Assembly (NCBI GenBank): GCA_031763025.1
Contig: JASSKH010000005.1
Span: 17,016,128 to 17,080,127 of the forward strand
DNA: 64,000 nucleotides
Source of the DNA: Macrocystis pyrifera
Taxonomy: Eukaryota; Sar; Phaeophyceae; Laminariales; Laminariaceae
Direction of reading: 5' to 3'
Below, in pieces: positions 24,617-35,824 of the stretch. Every line of letters begins with the position of its first letter. The first letter of the stretch is position 1. The notes below the pieces were generated by a model. The model did not search any database. It had not been told where the DNA came from and worked only from the letters and a program-made list of their open reading frames with translations. Both the position numbers and the translations under genes were made by a program.

Positions 24617-25265
24617 ATGCTCGACACGTTCACATTTACAGAACCACCTTTAGCAACTACCAGCATGTTCTTGGGTGGCCCGCCGTCAGATCTGAAGAGA
24701 CAGGTGCGTTTGGTTCGTTCGCGTGTCGTGAATCCGGTCTGTCGGCGACAAAAAGGTGATTCGATGAGTAGAACGTACTTGTGGTACCATTTCAAATTCA
24801 AGCGCCTTCTGTTCCTATGATGTGTAGGAGTGCTCTGCGATTAGTAGTGGTGATACGAAGCATTGCATATTGGCAGATTGGATAGTACCGTCGTACCTGG
24901 TGCAGCAGTACGTCGATATGGCTATATGGCTCGCACGGCTCCGTCATAGAGGTACATAGAGCTTATGGCTAAGCCATACAAGGTGGCCAAGTGAAGAAGA
25001 GAACGCAAGCAGAGCAAAGGCAAATCAATCATCTTGTACGATAGCAGCAGTATCAGATGTAACAGCAGGTGCCAAGTTTTATGGTATATACTGCTGTACC
25101 GTAAGTTCCAGGCACTGCACTGCCGACTACCAGGTACATCAGTACGTGTACGTCAGCGTACAGAGTGACTCGCCGTATGTGCAGGACGGGTCAGCACAAA
25201 ACTTTGTGCAGGGTGCGGTCTTACTGGTCAAGTATATTGTGAAGAGGGTGCAGAAATACAAGCCG
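24617..25265 (+). CDS. 5' exons of an unidentified plus-strand gene
   Basis: Exon 1 at 24617-24703 encodes 29 residues containing TTSMFLGGPPSDLKRQ and ends CAG|GTGCGT. Exon 2 at 25134-25265 encodes 44 residues (VHQYVYVSVQSDSPYVQDGS, then NFVQGAVLLVKYIVKRVQKY) and ends CCG|GTAAGA. Both introns are phase 0. Possible later exons are 27384-27441 (DLVQQLEEAVEKKNSVPCE; a good TTTTGCCTCTCAG acceptor, GTGAAG donor) and a terminal one at about 30832-30988 (FVKSRQRQARRELLRAAHTS.., TGA). The second exon vaguely recalls the region before the nucleophile of PGAP1-like lipases, but no GHSMGG-type motif was found, so no function is assigned. Confidence 0.4.
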
Positions 25266-25794
25266 GTAAGAGAAACAGGGATGTCGATGCTGGGTAGAGC
25301 ACGCTGCTTGTAGTTCACGGACTTGTTATTATTGCTCCACAAGTGATTTGAGGGAAAGAGAGAACTCGAGTGAGCGAGGGTGGGCTTCGTCTGGGACACA
25401 ACTCAGCCCAGACGTCGACCGAAACTAGCCTGGTATGCAGATATGAGTATTCCGATAAAGAAGATTCCCAAAGCGCTACGTACGTGTAGCCATACAAGAA
25501 TCGCTTACGGGATGTTCCCAAAATGCTACGCGTAGCCGTGTATGATTCGCAAACGGGGAATGTACGTTCCTACATGGTAGATATGCTATTCCATCACATT
25601 AGCCCACCTTGAATATTCAAGATGCATATCACACGACGATAAAAGAATGATGCCCATATCATCCCAAAATCTGGAAGAGAGATCGAAGTTGCGGCTATTC
25701 GACACGTAAATGAGGTGATAGATCTACCCCACACCTCGTAGTGAGGCTTCGACGCCTCACTCAAGAATACCGGCAAGCGACTATCCAGAAGGAG

Positions 25795-26000
25795 AAAAAA
25801 CAAAATGCAGGGAGCCCGCCCGGACATTTTTTGGAAAAACGCCACCAACACACGCGGCGGAGCCGCGTGACTACCCCTGCCGATCTCGAGCCCCCCAAAG
25901 GGTTGGGGTTAGGGCTAGGGTTAGGGTTAGGGTTAAGCCTGGGGTCGGGTTGGTCTGGGCCGACGTGCAAGGTTGAAAATGACGACACACGTCCTGCACA
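25795..26000 (+). repeat. telomere-like repeat element, copy 2
   Basis: Inverted partner of 741-955. It contains GGGCTAGGGTTAGGGTTAGG around 25912-25932, flanked by GAGCCCCCCAAAGGG on one side and AAGCCTGGGGTCGGGTTGG on the other. The flanks are shared with copy 1, which shows a dispersed element carrying telomere-like DNA. Confidence 0.7.
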
Positions 26001-27383
26001 AAGTATTGTGCCGATCAGTCCTGCACATAGCGGAAGCGGTACAAAAAAGTAGAGTTGCAATGACAAAAGAGGCGTTTCTTTCGGTCTTGACAAAGCGCCA
26101 CGCATTTCGATAGAACTATGTACGTACTCGTAACTAAAAGTCCGTTTGGGCTGGCCCGTGTTACTTGCCCGCGGTTGCTTGCCCGGCGGCTGATACGTGT
26201 TTTTTTTTTCTTGAGCTTTCAAGAGTTTTTTTTTTTTTTTTGTCCTTGCCCGGTGAGTCGCGAGAAACGAACTCGTGCTGTGTTCTCCCTTTTAAGCTTT
26301 ACGACACCCCCGGGATTTCACGCCTATCACGATCCCGAAGGGGAACCTTGTGCTTCTCGACCAAGATGCTCTGGGGGGGGCGGTGGCACCCAAGAATAGT
26401 ATGATCCCGGGCTGAACACTGGACCTACGTATTGTGAAACCAGAAGTTTCAGAGTTGTGTTTGGTGTGTCAGTATGTACTGTGCGGAATCCGCGGGAACT
26501 TACCCCGGTATAGCCTACCAGGGGGTATAGTTACCCTATATTACCGCCTCCTATTACGTACCATACCAGGTACACATCTCCATATTACCGTAGGTAACAT
26601 GGATATTTTGGATACTGGAGTATTCCCGGATATTCCGGTAGCCGTTAGTATTCGTACAGATCATACAGATCAGACCAGGGATACGTCTGCCCCGAAAGAT
26701 CTAGACCATGAACTTTGGGAATCGATCATCTGTCCAAGATGTGCAAAGTTCCGAAGTTTCAAGGTTTCAGTTGTCTTATCTGACCCTCGTACGACCTCAA
26801 AACATGATACCCTCAAGCGCGAGGACAGTTGATCAGCGCAAGATAGTGCGTGGCATGCATTTACATAGGGGTCAAGCCCTGGTCTACAGAAAACAGTTGA
26901 GTTTTTTTTTTTCATGTTTTGAGCTGTACGTGCACTTGTGAAGTACCCGTACATACTTGTAAACGGTACCTCTCATGATCCGAGAAGAGACTGGTCGCGC
27001 GTACACTACTGGCATGCTGGCACGTCATACCAATAGTAAACAAAAAGGCTGGGTTCGCGTGTCCGCGTCTCTTTTTGCGTCGTGAATCATTTTCCGTGAT
27101 CGACGTACGTATGTATGCATAGCCTCGACCTGACTGCTGTTGACGGCGTCGACAACTTCCTTCGCTACATCTGGCTTAGTATCGTCTAGTTTAAGGCTCC
27201 ATTCGGATGTACGTAGAAACATTTGTATCGGCATGCACTTTGGAATTTTCGAAACAATTTTCAAATTCCGGTACGTTCCCCTTTTCACATTTTTATACGT
27301 CTCAAGTTGCGATATACGTAGTGTATGTACCAGGCATGCGCTCTGTCTCGTAGGTTGTGACGACACATTATTTTGCCTCTCAG
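26001..27383. other. mostly unassigned; one ambiguous coding-like patch
   Basis: At 26300-26414 two plus registers look protein-like after a pyrimidine-rich acceptor (TTCTCCCTTTTAAG). One starts LYDTPGI (GTPase G3-like) but stops soon. The other reads FTPITIPKGNLVLLDQDALG and stops at TGA. They cannot both be real and neither is called. A 152-codon minus frame at 27025-27483 has no recognised family. A diverged GATC-rich repeat lies near 26655-26760. Confidence 0.25.
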
Positions 27384-27441
27384 GACCTCGTACAGCAGTT
27401 GGAAGAAGCTGTTGAGAAGAAAAATTCGGTGCCATGTGAAG

Positions 27442-28710
27442 GTGAAGTGAACCACTGCAGCACCTCGCCCTTGGCCGTGGCACTGACTAGATACTGACTA
27501 GATATACACGATGCACTTGTTCTTACGTGGGTGGTATTTTTTTTTTTTTGCGGTCGTCGTGAAGAGAACAACAACAGGAGCACCTACTGAAGTTAGCACC
27601 TGGTCGTGGTACTGCTGTACACAACGCACTTGCTCTGACGTGGATGGCGTTTTTGGTTCTTGTGATCGTGGTGGTTTACAGAGGCAGGCGGGTCCCTCTG
27701 TCGGAGAAGACAGCCCCACGACCAGCATCAGCGGAGGGGCTGGATCGCTACCGTCGAAGGAAGCAGTTGCGTCTAAAGGACTCGAAGCGAAGGTGCTATA
27801 CACATACTGGTAGTCTGTATAGCCTACACGTACTTGCTGTTGCTGTCGCATACAAGCGGCAGGGCGCAGGTGGTGAGACCTTGTACTCAGTATTCAGTAA
27901 AGTATGTGTCATGTATGGTATCCGGTGCCTGAAATCTTCAGTAAGTGAAACCAATGCTAATGTAACTCCAAGATACGCGACTTTCGGGTCTTTTAACATA
28001 TGCACCTGGTATATCACCACGTCAGCGTAGTAGTAGTGGGGAGTAGGGAACTGTGCCGTACCCTACGCGTTTGTACAATGGATGTTACGGGTGACCAATA
28101 GCCCTGGAGATCAGGTATTCACGAATTCTGCTGCTGCTGCCTAGCAAACCCTGATTGGGAGGCGTGTGTGACCCCTCAGACTAACAGTGGCATGCTTTTA
28201 GTGTTCGACGCTCGGCTTACGCATTTTCACACAATTGTATCGCGTTTTTTTGGCGCGACAAACGATTGACGACATGACATGTACATTGCGTACCAAAGTT
28301 TTTGCTAGCCTCGGGTTCGCTCGGAAGCGCTTTTTTTGCTTGCGCGACAAACGATTTACGACGTGTATATACATATTGCACATATCGCGCTGCTGCGGAG
28401 TAAGTACCGCAACAGTTTACTCGGCGCCCCGCTATTTTATGGTCCCGACGCGAACCTAAATTCAGACGCGACACATCCCGGTAACGCGGATCGTCAAACC
28501 AAACAGAAGGATAGTTTTAAACCCTTTTGACACCGAGGTGAGTCGGGTCGAATAAACGATAAATCGATGCGGTAGTTTCACTCGTCCAGGAAGCCAGCAG
28601 CACATATCATCATGCTGCGCGCGCATCGCACATCTCCTTGCGTCACAATTTCGATTTATACACATCCCCTATCCGAACGCCCCGGTTGCTTCCGGTGGGC
28701 GGTGCCACAA
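27442..28710. other. no firmly supported gene
   Basis: At 27675-27794 all three plus registers and one minus register are open and Gly/Ser/Pro-rich, so coding cannot be decided. Two similar segments around GCGCGACAAACGATT occur at 28252 and 28340. Nothing else was recognised. Confidence 0.3.
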
Positions 28711-29600
28711 TCGTTTATTTTTTTGTTTCGACAGATGTTCCAGAAGGAGGTTAAGTTGCTGTATTCCCGTCGTTTTTTTCTTTCGGCAGAAGCTTTTTGA
28801 AGGGGGTTGAAAGATGCTGTAATCTTCATTTTATGTTGCCGACAGAAGCTGCAAAGTGTGTTAAGATGCGGTAATCGTCATCATTTTGTTTCGACACTGT
28901 AATGGTAATTTTTTGTTTTGACAGAAGCTTTGTGAAGGGATAAGATGCTTTAATCGTCATTTTTTGTTTCGACAGAAGTTCCAGAGGGGGTTAAGTGTAG
29001 TCTTTTTTTTCATGGGGCACAAGTTTCTGATGGGGGTTAAGATGCTGTAATCCGTTATTTTATTTTTTCGACAGAATTTTCACAGGGGTTAAGATGCTGT
29101 AACCGTTATTTTTGTTCCGCCAGAAGTTTTAATGGAGGTTAAGATGCCGTAATCGTCATTTTTATTTTCGACAGAAGTTCTACATGGAGATCAAGATGCA
29201 GTATTCGTCATTTTCATTTTTTGTTTCGCCAGATTCCAAAGGGAACGAAAATGCTGTGATCGTTACGTTGTGTTTCGACAGAAGCCTCTATTGGGGTTAC
29301 GATGTTGCTATCGTCATCTTTTGTTTCGGCATGATTTTTTATAAATGGAATCACATATAGAATACGCGCGCTCGGTTTATCACTCACAGCTGACGTATTT
29401 CAAAATTTATAAAAAAAAAAAAAAAAATGGGTTAAAATGGTGTAATCGTAAATGGGTTAAGATGGTGTAATCGTCATTCTGTTCTTCGACAGACGCTCCA
29501 AAAAGGGTGACGATGCTGCAATCGTCATTTTTTGTTTCGGCGGAAATTCCACAGGCGGAAATTCCACAGGATTTAAGGTTAAGACACCGTACGTTGTCGT
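28711..29600. repeat. satellite with a unit of about 60 bases
   Basis: About 14 degenerate direct units built on GATGCTGTAATCGTCATTTT, TTGTTTCGACAGAAG and a variable (G)GGGGTTAA segment. The array is interrupted at about 29338-29427 by foreign sequence with an A tract (29410-29425). That insert shares an ACATATAGAATACGCGCGC word with the complement of 51463-51490. Confidence 0.8.
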
Positions 29601-30084
29601 TTTTCGTTGTGGGCATGGTAGCGGACCGACAGCGGGTTTTCTCTGGACAAGGCCGTCGAGACCCTTCAATTACAATGCACATGTTATGAGATAGATGCGA
29701 AAAGAAAGAAAGCATCAGTATTCTCACATAGCTTCCTGTGGCCTCAGCCCTTTCGTCATTCATCCCTCATCACTCTGCCGGCCTCTGGTTCCTTGATCGC
29801 GTAACCGCGTCTCTCGCAGCGCTTGGCATATTATACCAATACTTCGTATATGTATAATTTGTAATACCATCAACATACCGCACCACACTATCACACGTGT
29901 GATAGGATAACACCCCCCCCTTCGGACCGATTTCCGAGATGATTTTCTCGCCAACGGCGAGAGTGTTATCGCCGGGCGATGCATGCTTCCACGGAAATAT
30001 CTTGTGTCTGGTCAAGATATTTCCAACGTCGCCTTTTTCGTTGTTCGTGCCTCCCTTGCTTGGTTTCGCGCCTCGAACTGACAG
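29601..30084. other. no supported gene
   Basis: Contains the palindrome TATCACACGTGTGATA (29886-29904) and a C run. Frames of 74-118 codons are unsupported. Confidence 0.35.
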
Positions 30085-30335
30085 ATTTTGATCTATCTAT
30101 CTGTCGACTGTAGATGATCTAGTTCATCACCTACCTGCCGTTGTAAGAGGTTGTGCAGGATCTGCCTTATAGGGCAGATAGATCACACCCAGGAAATATG
30201 CGCTACTGTAGATCATGCAGGTTATACGGCTCCCACCCGGCAACATGAGATAGATCGTACAGATCATGCAAAATCGAGAATAGCCTTGAAATATCTAGAT
30301 CGTGAACTGTGGGAATGATCTGTTAGATTATCTGC
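30085..30335 (-). repeat. GATC-rich repeat, copy 1
   Basis: Inverted relative to 36858-37150 and 45838-46205. Shared words include GATCTGCCTTATAGGGCAGA, ACCTCTTACAACGGCAGG (complement), GCAACATGAG and TAGATGATCTA. GATCTATCTGTAGATGATCT-type palindromes dominate. Confidence 0.6.
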
Positions 30336-31332
30336 TCGAGGTGTGCTTGCTTTCGAGAAAAAAACGGCTTCGAAAATCATTCCACAAGGTATGTGCTATG
30401 CTGTGTGTATGTTGTACGGTGAAACCAGAAGACCAAAAGTCTCCTATTAATAGTGTAATTTTGTCAGCGTATCCCACCAGTCTGAAGCCTGGAGCAAGAG
30501 GCCAACAACGTCTGTGAGCGTCGAGACGAGCTCCTTGTACCTTGTACCTTGTCCTTCTTGTCAACGTCCCAGGCGAATGGGCGTTGTGTTTTGCACAGTA
30601 TGCGTATTTCTCACCTCCAATGTAACCGCGAAAACATCAAAAACGCCAAGAGTTGGCGAATACAGAAGTTTCGTACTTCCGCCACTGCTGCTACTGATGT
30701 TAACATTATTGTCATCACGTGGGCGCTTCTTGACAGGTCGATATGGCCACCCACGGTCAATCATCTTGGGCGCTGACAAGCCTTGGTGCGTGGCGAAATA
30801 ACTCACTGAGGACGGAGAACTCCGCCCAGTTTGTCAAAAGCCGACAACGCCAGGCAAGGAGGGAGTTGCTACGAGCTGCGCATACGTCAGCTGGCGGGGG
30901 TATTGGTACCGATCCTGCAGTGACAGCAGCAACAACCGCGATGGCTCCGGGACAGGACTGTCGCGAGATGGCTGTCGAGACATCGTGACAAGCCCTCCGT
31001 GGCCGGGGTAGATGAATATTTTGATGTTTTGTAACACAGGCGGCGGAAGTTGTAACCTGGACAGTTCTTTGTATTTTCGTTGTTGTTTTTTTTCGGCTCG
31101 ACAACCAATCCATGGGCGGAGCGCCCCTAAGCCCGTCAGCAAAATTCACGCCACGTACAAGCGACGTGGGCGTATGATAGGAAGCGCTGTCTGCAGCATA
31201 CCCCCGTTGATTGATGCGATTATTTTACGCGTTTCGAAGCGCTGTTTTGTTTTGTTTTGTTTTTTCCATCCCTATGGGGACCGCTTGGCCCTTGCCCTCC
31301 TATTTTCGAACTGCCGACCCGGAGTCTCTAGC

Positions 31333-31367
<35 letters not shown>

Positions 31368-31994
31368 CGGCAGCGGACCGAATGTACGTGCCTTGGGTTT
31401 ATCGCTCAATGGGCTCAGCATTTTGTTCGCCCGTCGACTCACGTTCGGACACTTTAACCTTGGAACTGATGTGCACATGAAGACATGATGACAAAATTGG
31501 AGTGGATGTCCGCAATAGCAGCTCGAACAGTAGGTTACATCATGGGTGGTTTTGAAGAACTGATTATAGGCTGTCGGGTTTTGGGCACAGAGATGGTGAA
31601 ATTTTATGAGTGGGCTACGAGTTTTTGGGCACCGATAGCTGGTGACGATCGCATTTGGAAATGTTTGCTGTTGTAGTTGCTGATACACTCCTCGCGGCCT
31701 GTCTTTCTTCTCTACCTGCTGTCTTGTGTTTCAGAATCATGTGTTGGATGGCGTTGGACCGCTGTGTTCTGTTGGATTGCATTGGGCTGCTGTCGTGGGT
31801 TGAGTTGTTTTCTTGCGCTTCTCGAGCCAAGGTGTCGAGGCCAACACACGACTGAGTCATGAATTGCGCCGACTTTCCACACCTCGTACGACGTGTCGTG
31901 TATAAATACCTCGTTGGCATCATTGATGGGTATCATCACGCGTCCCTAGAGAGAAGGTATCACGTGCCCGCAGTTTTCCTATTCGTCAAAGGCA
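30336..31994. other. unassigned, with short coding-like patches
   Basis: The patch at 30832-30988 may be a terminal exon of the plus-strand gene starting at 24617. A 63-codon plus frame at 31488-31676 (KLEWMSAIAARTVGYIMGGF, ending WKCLLL) is protein-like but unidentified. A 36-base C run at 31331-31366, followed by GCGGCAG, could act as a long pyrimidine tract before an exon at about 31372. TATTAATA occurs at 30445. Confidence 0.25.
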
Positions 31995-32114
31995 TTACTA
32001 CTACGGGGGGCCATAGTATTCAGGACCCATAATATACACAAAAACATATTTACTCAGCATTTTTACTAAGCATGATCGGTCCTGATTATTTGGTTCCCTC
32101 GTTACGGCAGTAGA
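31995..32114. mobile_element. MITE-1, degenerate copy
   Basis: Left end CTACTACGGGGGGCCATAGT is clear. The right arm (GGTCCTGATTATTTGGTTCC..CGTTACGGCAGTAG) has drifted, making this probably the oldest copy in the window. Confidence 0.55.
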
Positions 32115-33108
32115 CGGAAGCATGTCACGAGACCCTGTGCCTGTGCCGCTGTGGAACACGAGCTGAGCCGGGATGCGGGGGTTGCCTGTGTCGGCATCGC
32201 CCAGATGGAAACGCCAGAGTAAACTAAACTTGAAATTGTGCATCGCATTGTATATTACGCGAGTGGATGATGTATTGGGGGCGGGGGGTACATGCACGAC
32301 TCCTTCATCCTCTCGAACGTTACTCGTTCTCGCAAACGCCTACCAGGTCAGACCAGGTACAGGCTACCTTACCTCGTACAAATCACCAAAAAAAGCAAAA
32401 AAAAAAAAAAAATGCTGCTGCTACCTGCTAGTCCCTGTACAGTCAAAGTGCTGCTGCTACGTATAGCCTCCATCAAGTACAATACCTTGTCTAATCGACC
32501 GATCAGCAACAACTGCTGCAATCCAATATCACTCTGAACGGAAGTAGTATTAGAACGTTAAAGTCAAGACCAAACGCTCCTTAAATTTCCGTCCAGAATG
32601 TAGTATATAGTTACGTCCTACTTTTTGCGCGCAAATCCTTTCCAGCACCATGCGCGGGGGGAGGGGGGGGGGGGTACTCATTTGTTGCTTGCCTTAGTCA
32701 TTTGACCATTGACCACGCATCCCTTTCGAGACGGAGCACGGAGGGGGGGGATTGGTGCGCCATTACCAGGCACGCTATTTACACCATCACCGTCGCATTC
32801 CAGCACACCGGACGATATACAAAACTTCTTCAGGCGTACTGTAGTACGTACACCGTACCAGTACCATAGCTGTCCAAGGCGCATGTATGCATCGCTCGTG
32901 CACCCACAAATGCGCTCTTCTGCCTGCGCGCCAGAAGCTCGTGGTCTTAACGCCCGCTATTCGGTAAGCTCGACGGCCGATAGCGCTCGACACTCCTACC
33001 TCTCCCCTGTCTACCGTACATTTTGTGCTCGAAAACGGGGTAGTCTCACCTACCCCCCCCCCATATATTATATATGGGTTGGGTTGGCGTCGGTTGGCAA
33101 CGACACTG
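32115..33108. other. no supported gene
   Basis: Opposed frames of 112 (minus) and 142 (plus) codons overlap at 32709-33137 with no domain on either. A cysteine-rich plus register near 32125-32220 is too short to judge. A homopolymer A tract lies at 32388-32412. Confidence 0.3.
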
Positions 33109-34075
33109 TAAAACATGCCGTTCACTACGTGAGCTAGACATCCAGGGTACCGTTTTTTTTTTTTTTTTTTTTTTTTTTTGGCGGTCGCCCACAGCTGGTC
33201 GTCGAGTTAGATCATTTGTGCGAGGTAAAGAACCTTTACTCTGCACAAGGGAATTGATCGTATCACGTAGTGTTCAAGGTAAGGCACCCAAGAGGCAGTT
33301 ACATAGTACTCCCATTGCTGTCTCTGGAAGTGGCCACACCGGAAATTAAACTAACTCATTGAAGCTGTCATCCATATGCAAGTCCGCCTCACAAGCGGTT
33401 CTTAGTAGGATGCAGCTCACCCTTCATGCGACTCGCCGGACACCTCACGGCGCTTCGCGCTTGGTGCAAGCAATGTCTGCCTGGTCGGTGAAAACCCGAC
33501 ATGCTCCGTCCCGGCATTGTAGGGATGCGAGGGTCTATGGTCATACGACTACGGCCATGCATGAGATCGAGTACATCTCTCCTATCGAGTACACCCCCCC
33601 CACGCTGTAAAACACGCCTCTCACTGCGTGAGCTAGACAGTCAGGGTACCGTTTTTTTTTTTTTTGGCGGTCACCACGGCTGGCGGTCAAGTTAGATCAT
33701 TTTTGTGCGGGGATAACCTTTGCTCCGCACAAGGGGGATGATCGTATCACGTAGTGTGTATAATGTGAGGCACCCACAAGGCAGTTACATAGTGAACCCA
33801 TTGCTGTCTCTGGAAGTGGCCACATCCGAAAATGAATCAATTCATTGATGCTGTCGTTCACATGCAAGAAAATCCGCCTCTAAAACGGTTGCTTAGTAGG
33901 ATGCAGCTCACCCTTCATGCGACTCGCCGGACACCTCACGGCGCTTCGCGCTTGGTGCAAGCAATGTCTGCCTGGTCGGTGAAAACCCGACGTGCTCCGT
34001 CCCGGCATTGTAGGGATGCGAGGGTCTATGGTCGTATGACTACGGCCATGCACGATAATGAGTACACACCCCCCC
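33109..34075 (+). repeat. tandem pair of about 500-base units (33-kb family)
   Basis: Unit 1 is 33109-33606 and unit 2 is 33607-34075. Each starts GTAAAACA.GCC.(C/T)TCACT and passes CAGGGTACCG followed by a T tract (29 bases in unit 1, about 14 in unit 2), then GGCGGTC, AAGGCAGTTACATAGT, GTAGGATGCAGCTCACCCTT and GGGATGCGAGGGTCTATGG, and ends in a C run. Partial copies are at 3775, 9956, 40030 and 40850. Confidence 0.85.
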
Positions 34076-34262
34076 CCCCCCCCCCCCCCCCTCAGGATCT
34101 ATGATCATACGACTACGGCCATGGATGGTATCGAGTACAACACCCCCCCCCAGGTCGATGATCATACGTTTATACGACTACGGCCATGCATTACATGAGC
34201 ACACACACCCTCCTCATACGACTACAGCCATGCATCACATAAGTACACCCCCCGCCCCTCCC
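34076..34262 (+). repeat. short tandem echoes of the unit end
   Basis: Three further 55-70 base repeats of CATACGACTACGGCCATGCA plus a C-rich spacer follow the second 33-kb unit, as if only the terminal part had been amplified. Confidence 0.7.
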
Positions 34263-35440
34263 TTCCTCGCTACGTAGGCATTCCGGAATGCATAAAAGGC
34301 GCGCGAGTAACGCATACTATCTGCCGGAAGACTTGCAACCGGTAACTATAGTATGCGACACCATGAAATTCTTAGTTGTTGGCCAAGCTCAAGTTATCAG
34401 GCGAGACAGAGTGTGTCCAACACTGATCTAGGTGGACACTGTCGTTTTCATACGTGGTTGCGGGCGAAACTCGAGCCAAAAACTCGCAAGGATCATACCT
34501 GATAACTCTCCCAATTTCTTCGATGCTGTTGCGTACTGCTTTAATATACTAGGTAGAATTGTAAAACATCCAATGAACGCACGTAAGTGTAACTGCAGTG
34601 CGGAGCACACCGAGGAAAAAATCATGGAACTAGCACAGTACAAAAATCAACCACGTTTCGCTCCCCTCCATGGCGGAACAAGAGCTTGCCTTTGATCGGC
34701 AAACCGAAACACAAAACAAGGACAACGGGCGCGCGCGCTTCAAGACAACAACAAAAAAGACGGCCAAAAACATCCCTTCCGTCAAGGAGGGTAAAAAACA
34801 AACAAACAAAAAACTGACATCATGCGTACTTGCAAGTATTTCCTAAACTCATAATTGATATCTCCTAAAAACTCGGGAAACATACTCTATGTACGAGTAC
34901 AAAACCATAAGGATGAATTCATTCAAGGGCTGACGGACCTCCGATTTTTCAATTTTCTCAACAGTCCGTGCTTTTTTACTTTTTTTCAGCGATGCCCACC
35001 ATCCGTACAGCATACGGTATCACACGGGTGATCAGATAGCGCAACCCCTCGAAAAAAATTTCCACGCTGGTTTTTGCGAAATCGGGGAGGGAGGGAGGGC
35101 GCAAACGCCGAGCGATGTGTAATCGACAATATCTCGACGAGACCTTCCTTCCCAACGCCGCCATCTTCGTTTGTGTGCCCCTCCCCCCCCCCCCTCCCCT
35201 AGGTAATTCGTCCCGGAAAACACTCCCAGGGGGTGTGTAATCTTGCGTGTCACACGGTACATGCCGACGGGGCACACTTTTCCGACACGAAAGACAGAGC
35301 ACAAGACACTGAAAAAAAAAATGCAACAAGTACACGCATGGAACGTAGACGTGCGTAGCCGGTTTTTTTTTTTTGTTTTCCCCTTTTCAGTTTTGTCATG
35401 AGCCCACATACTATATACGTGGCTGCCCTTATTTTACCAC
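34263..35440. other. no firm gene; one possible exon
   Basis: A plus frame at 34432-34695 (KLARIIPDNSPNFFDAVAYC, then NILGRIVKHPMN) looks protein-like, but the minus register across it is open too. The palindromic TATCACACGGGTGAT word lies near 35018. This is the 3' flank of the cyclophilin gene. Confidence 0.25.
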
Positions 35441-35779
35441 TCAGTGCGTGCGTCGCTGGTCCTTTTTGCTCTGTTTCCACACCCAAATGATTGCGCCGCA
35501 GATAATCACCGGGAATACAAGCGCGAGCAAGATGGCGCCCAGCCCGAGCGCACCGTTTGTCAAGACCGAGTCTGCGAGCTGCTGCTCCACCTGCACCGGG
35601 CGGGGCGCATCCCACTTGGTCATCCCTTCGCCTCCGGTCGACGAAGCACTCGCAGATGCCTCACCGTCACCCATAGTTTCGGCCACCACCTTACAACCTT
35701 TGAAGAACGAGATCAGCGGAAATTCTTTCCTGTATTCCAGTTTGCACAGCACAAGACGAAAAAACAGGTAAAAAAGGGG

Positions 35780-35824
<45 letters not shown>

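Noticed and set aside
26300-26400. GTPase G3 motif (LYDTPGI)
   Set aside because: The register stops soon after, no G1 or G4 motif is present nearby, and another register is equally protein-like.
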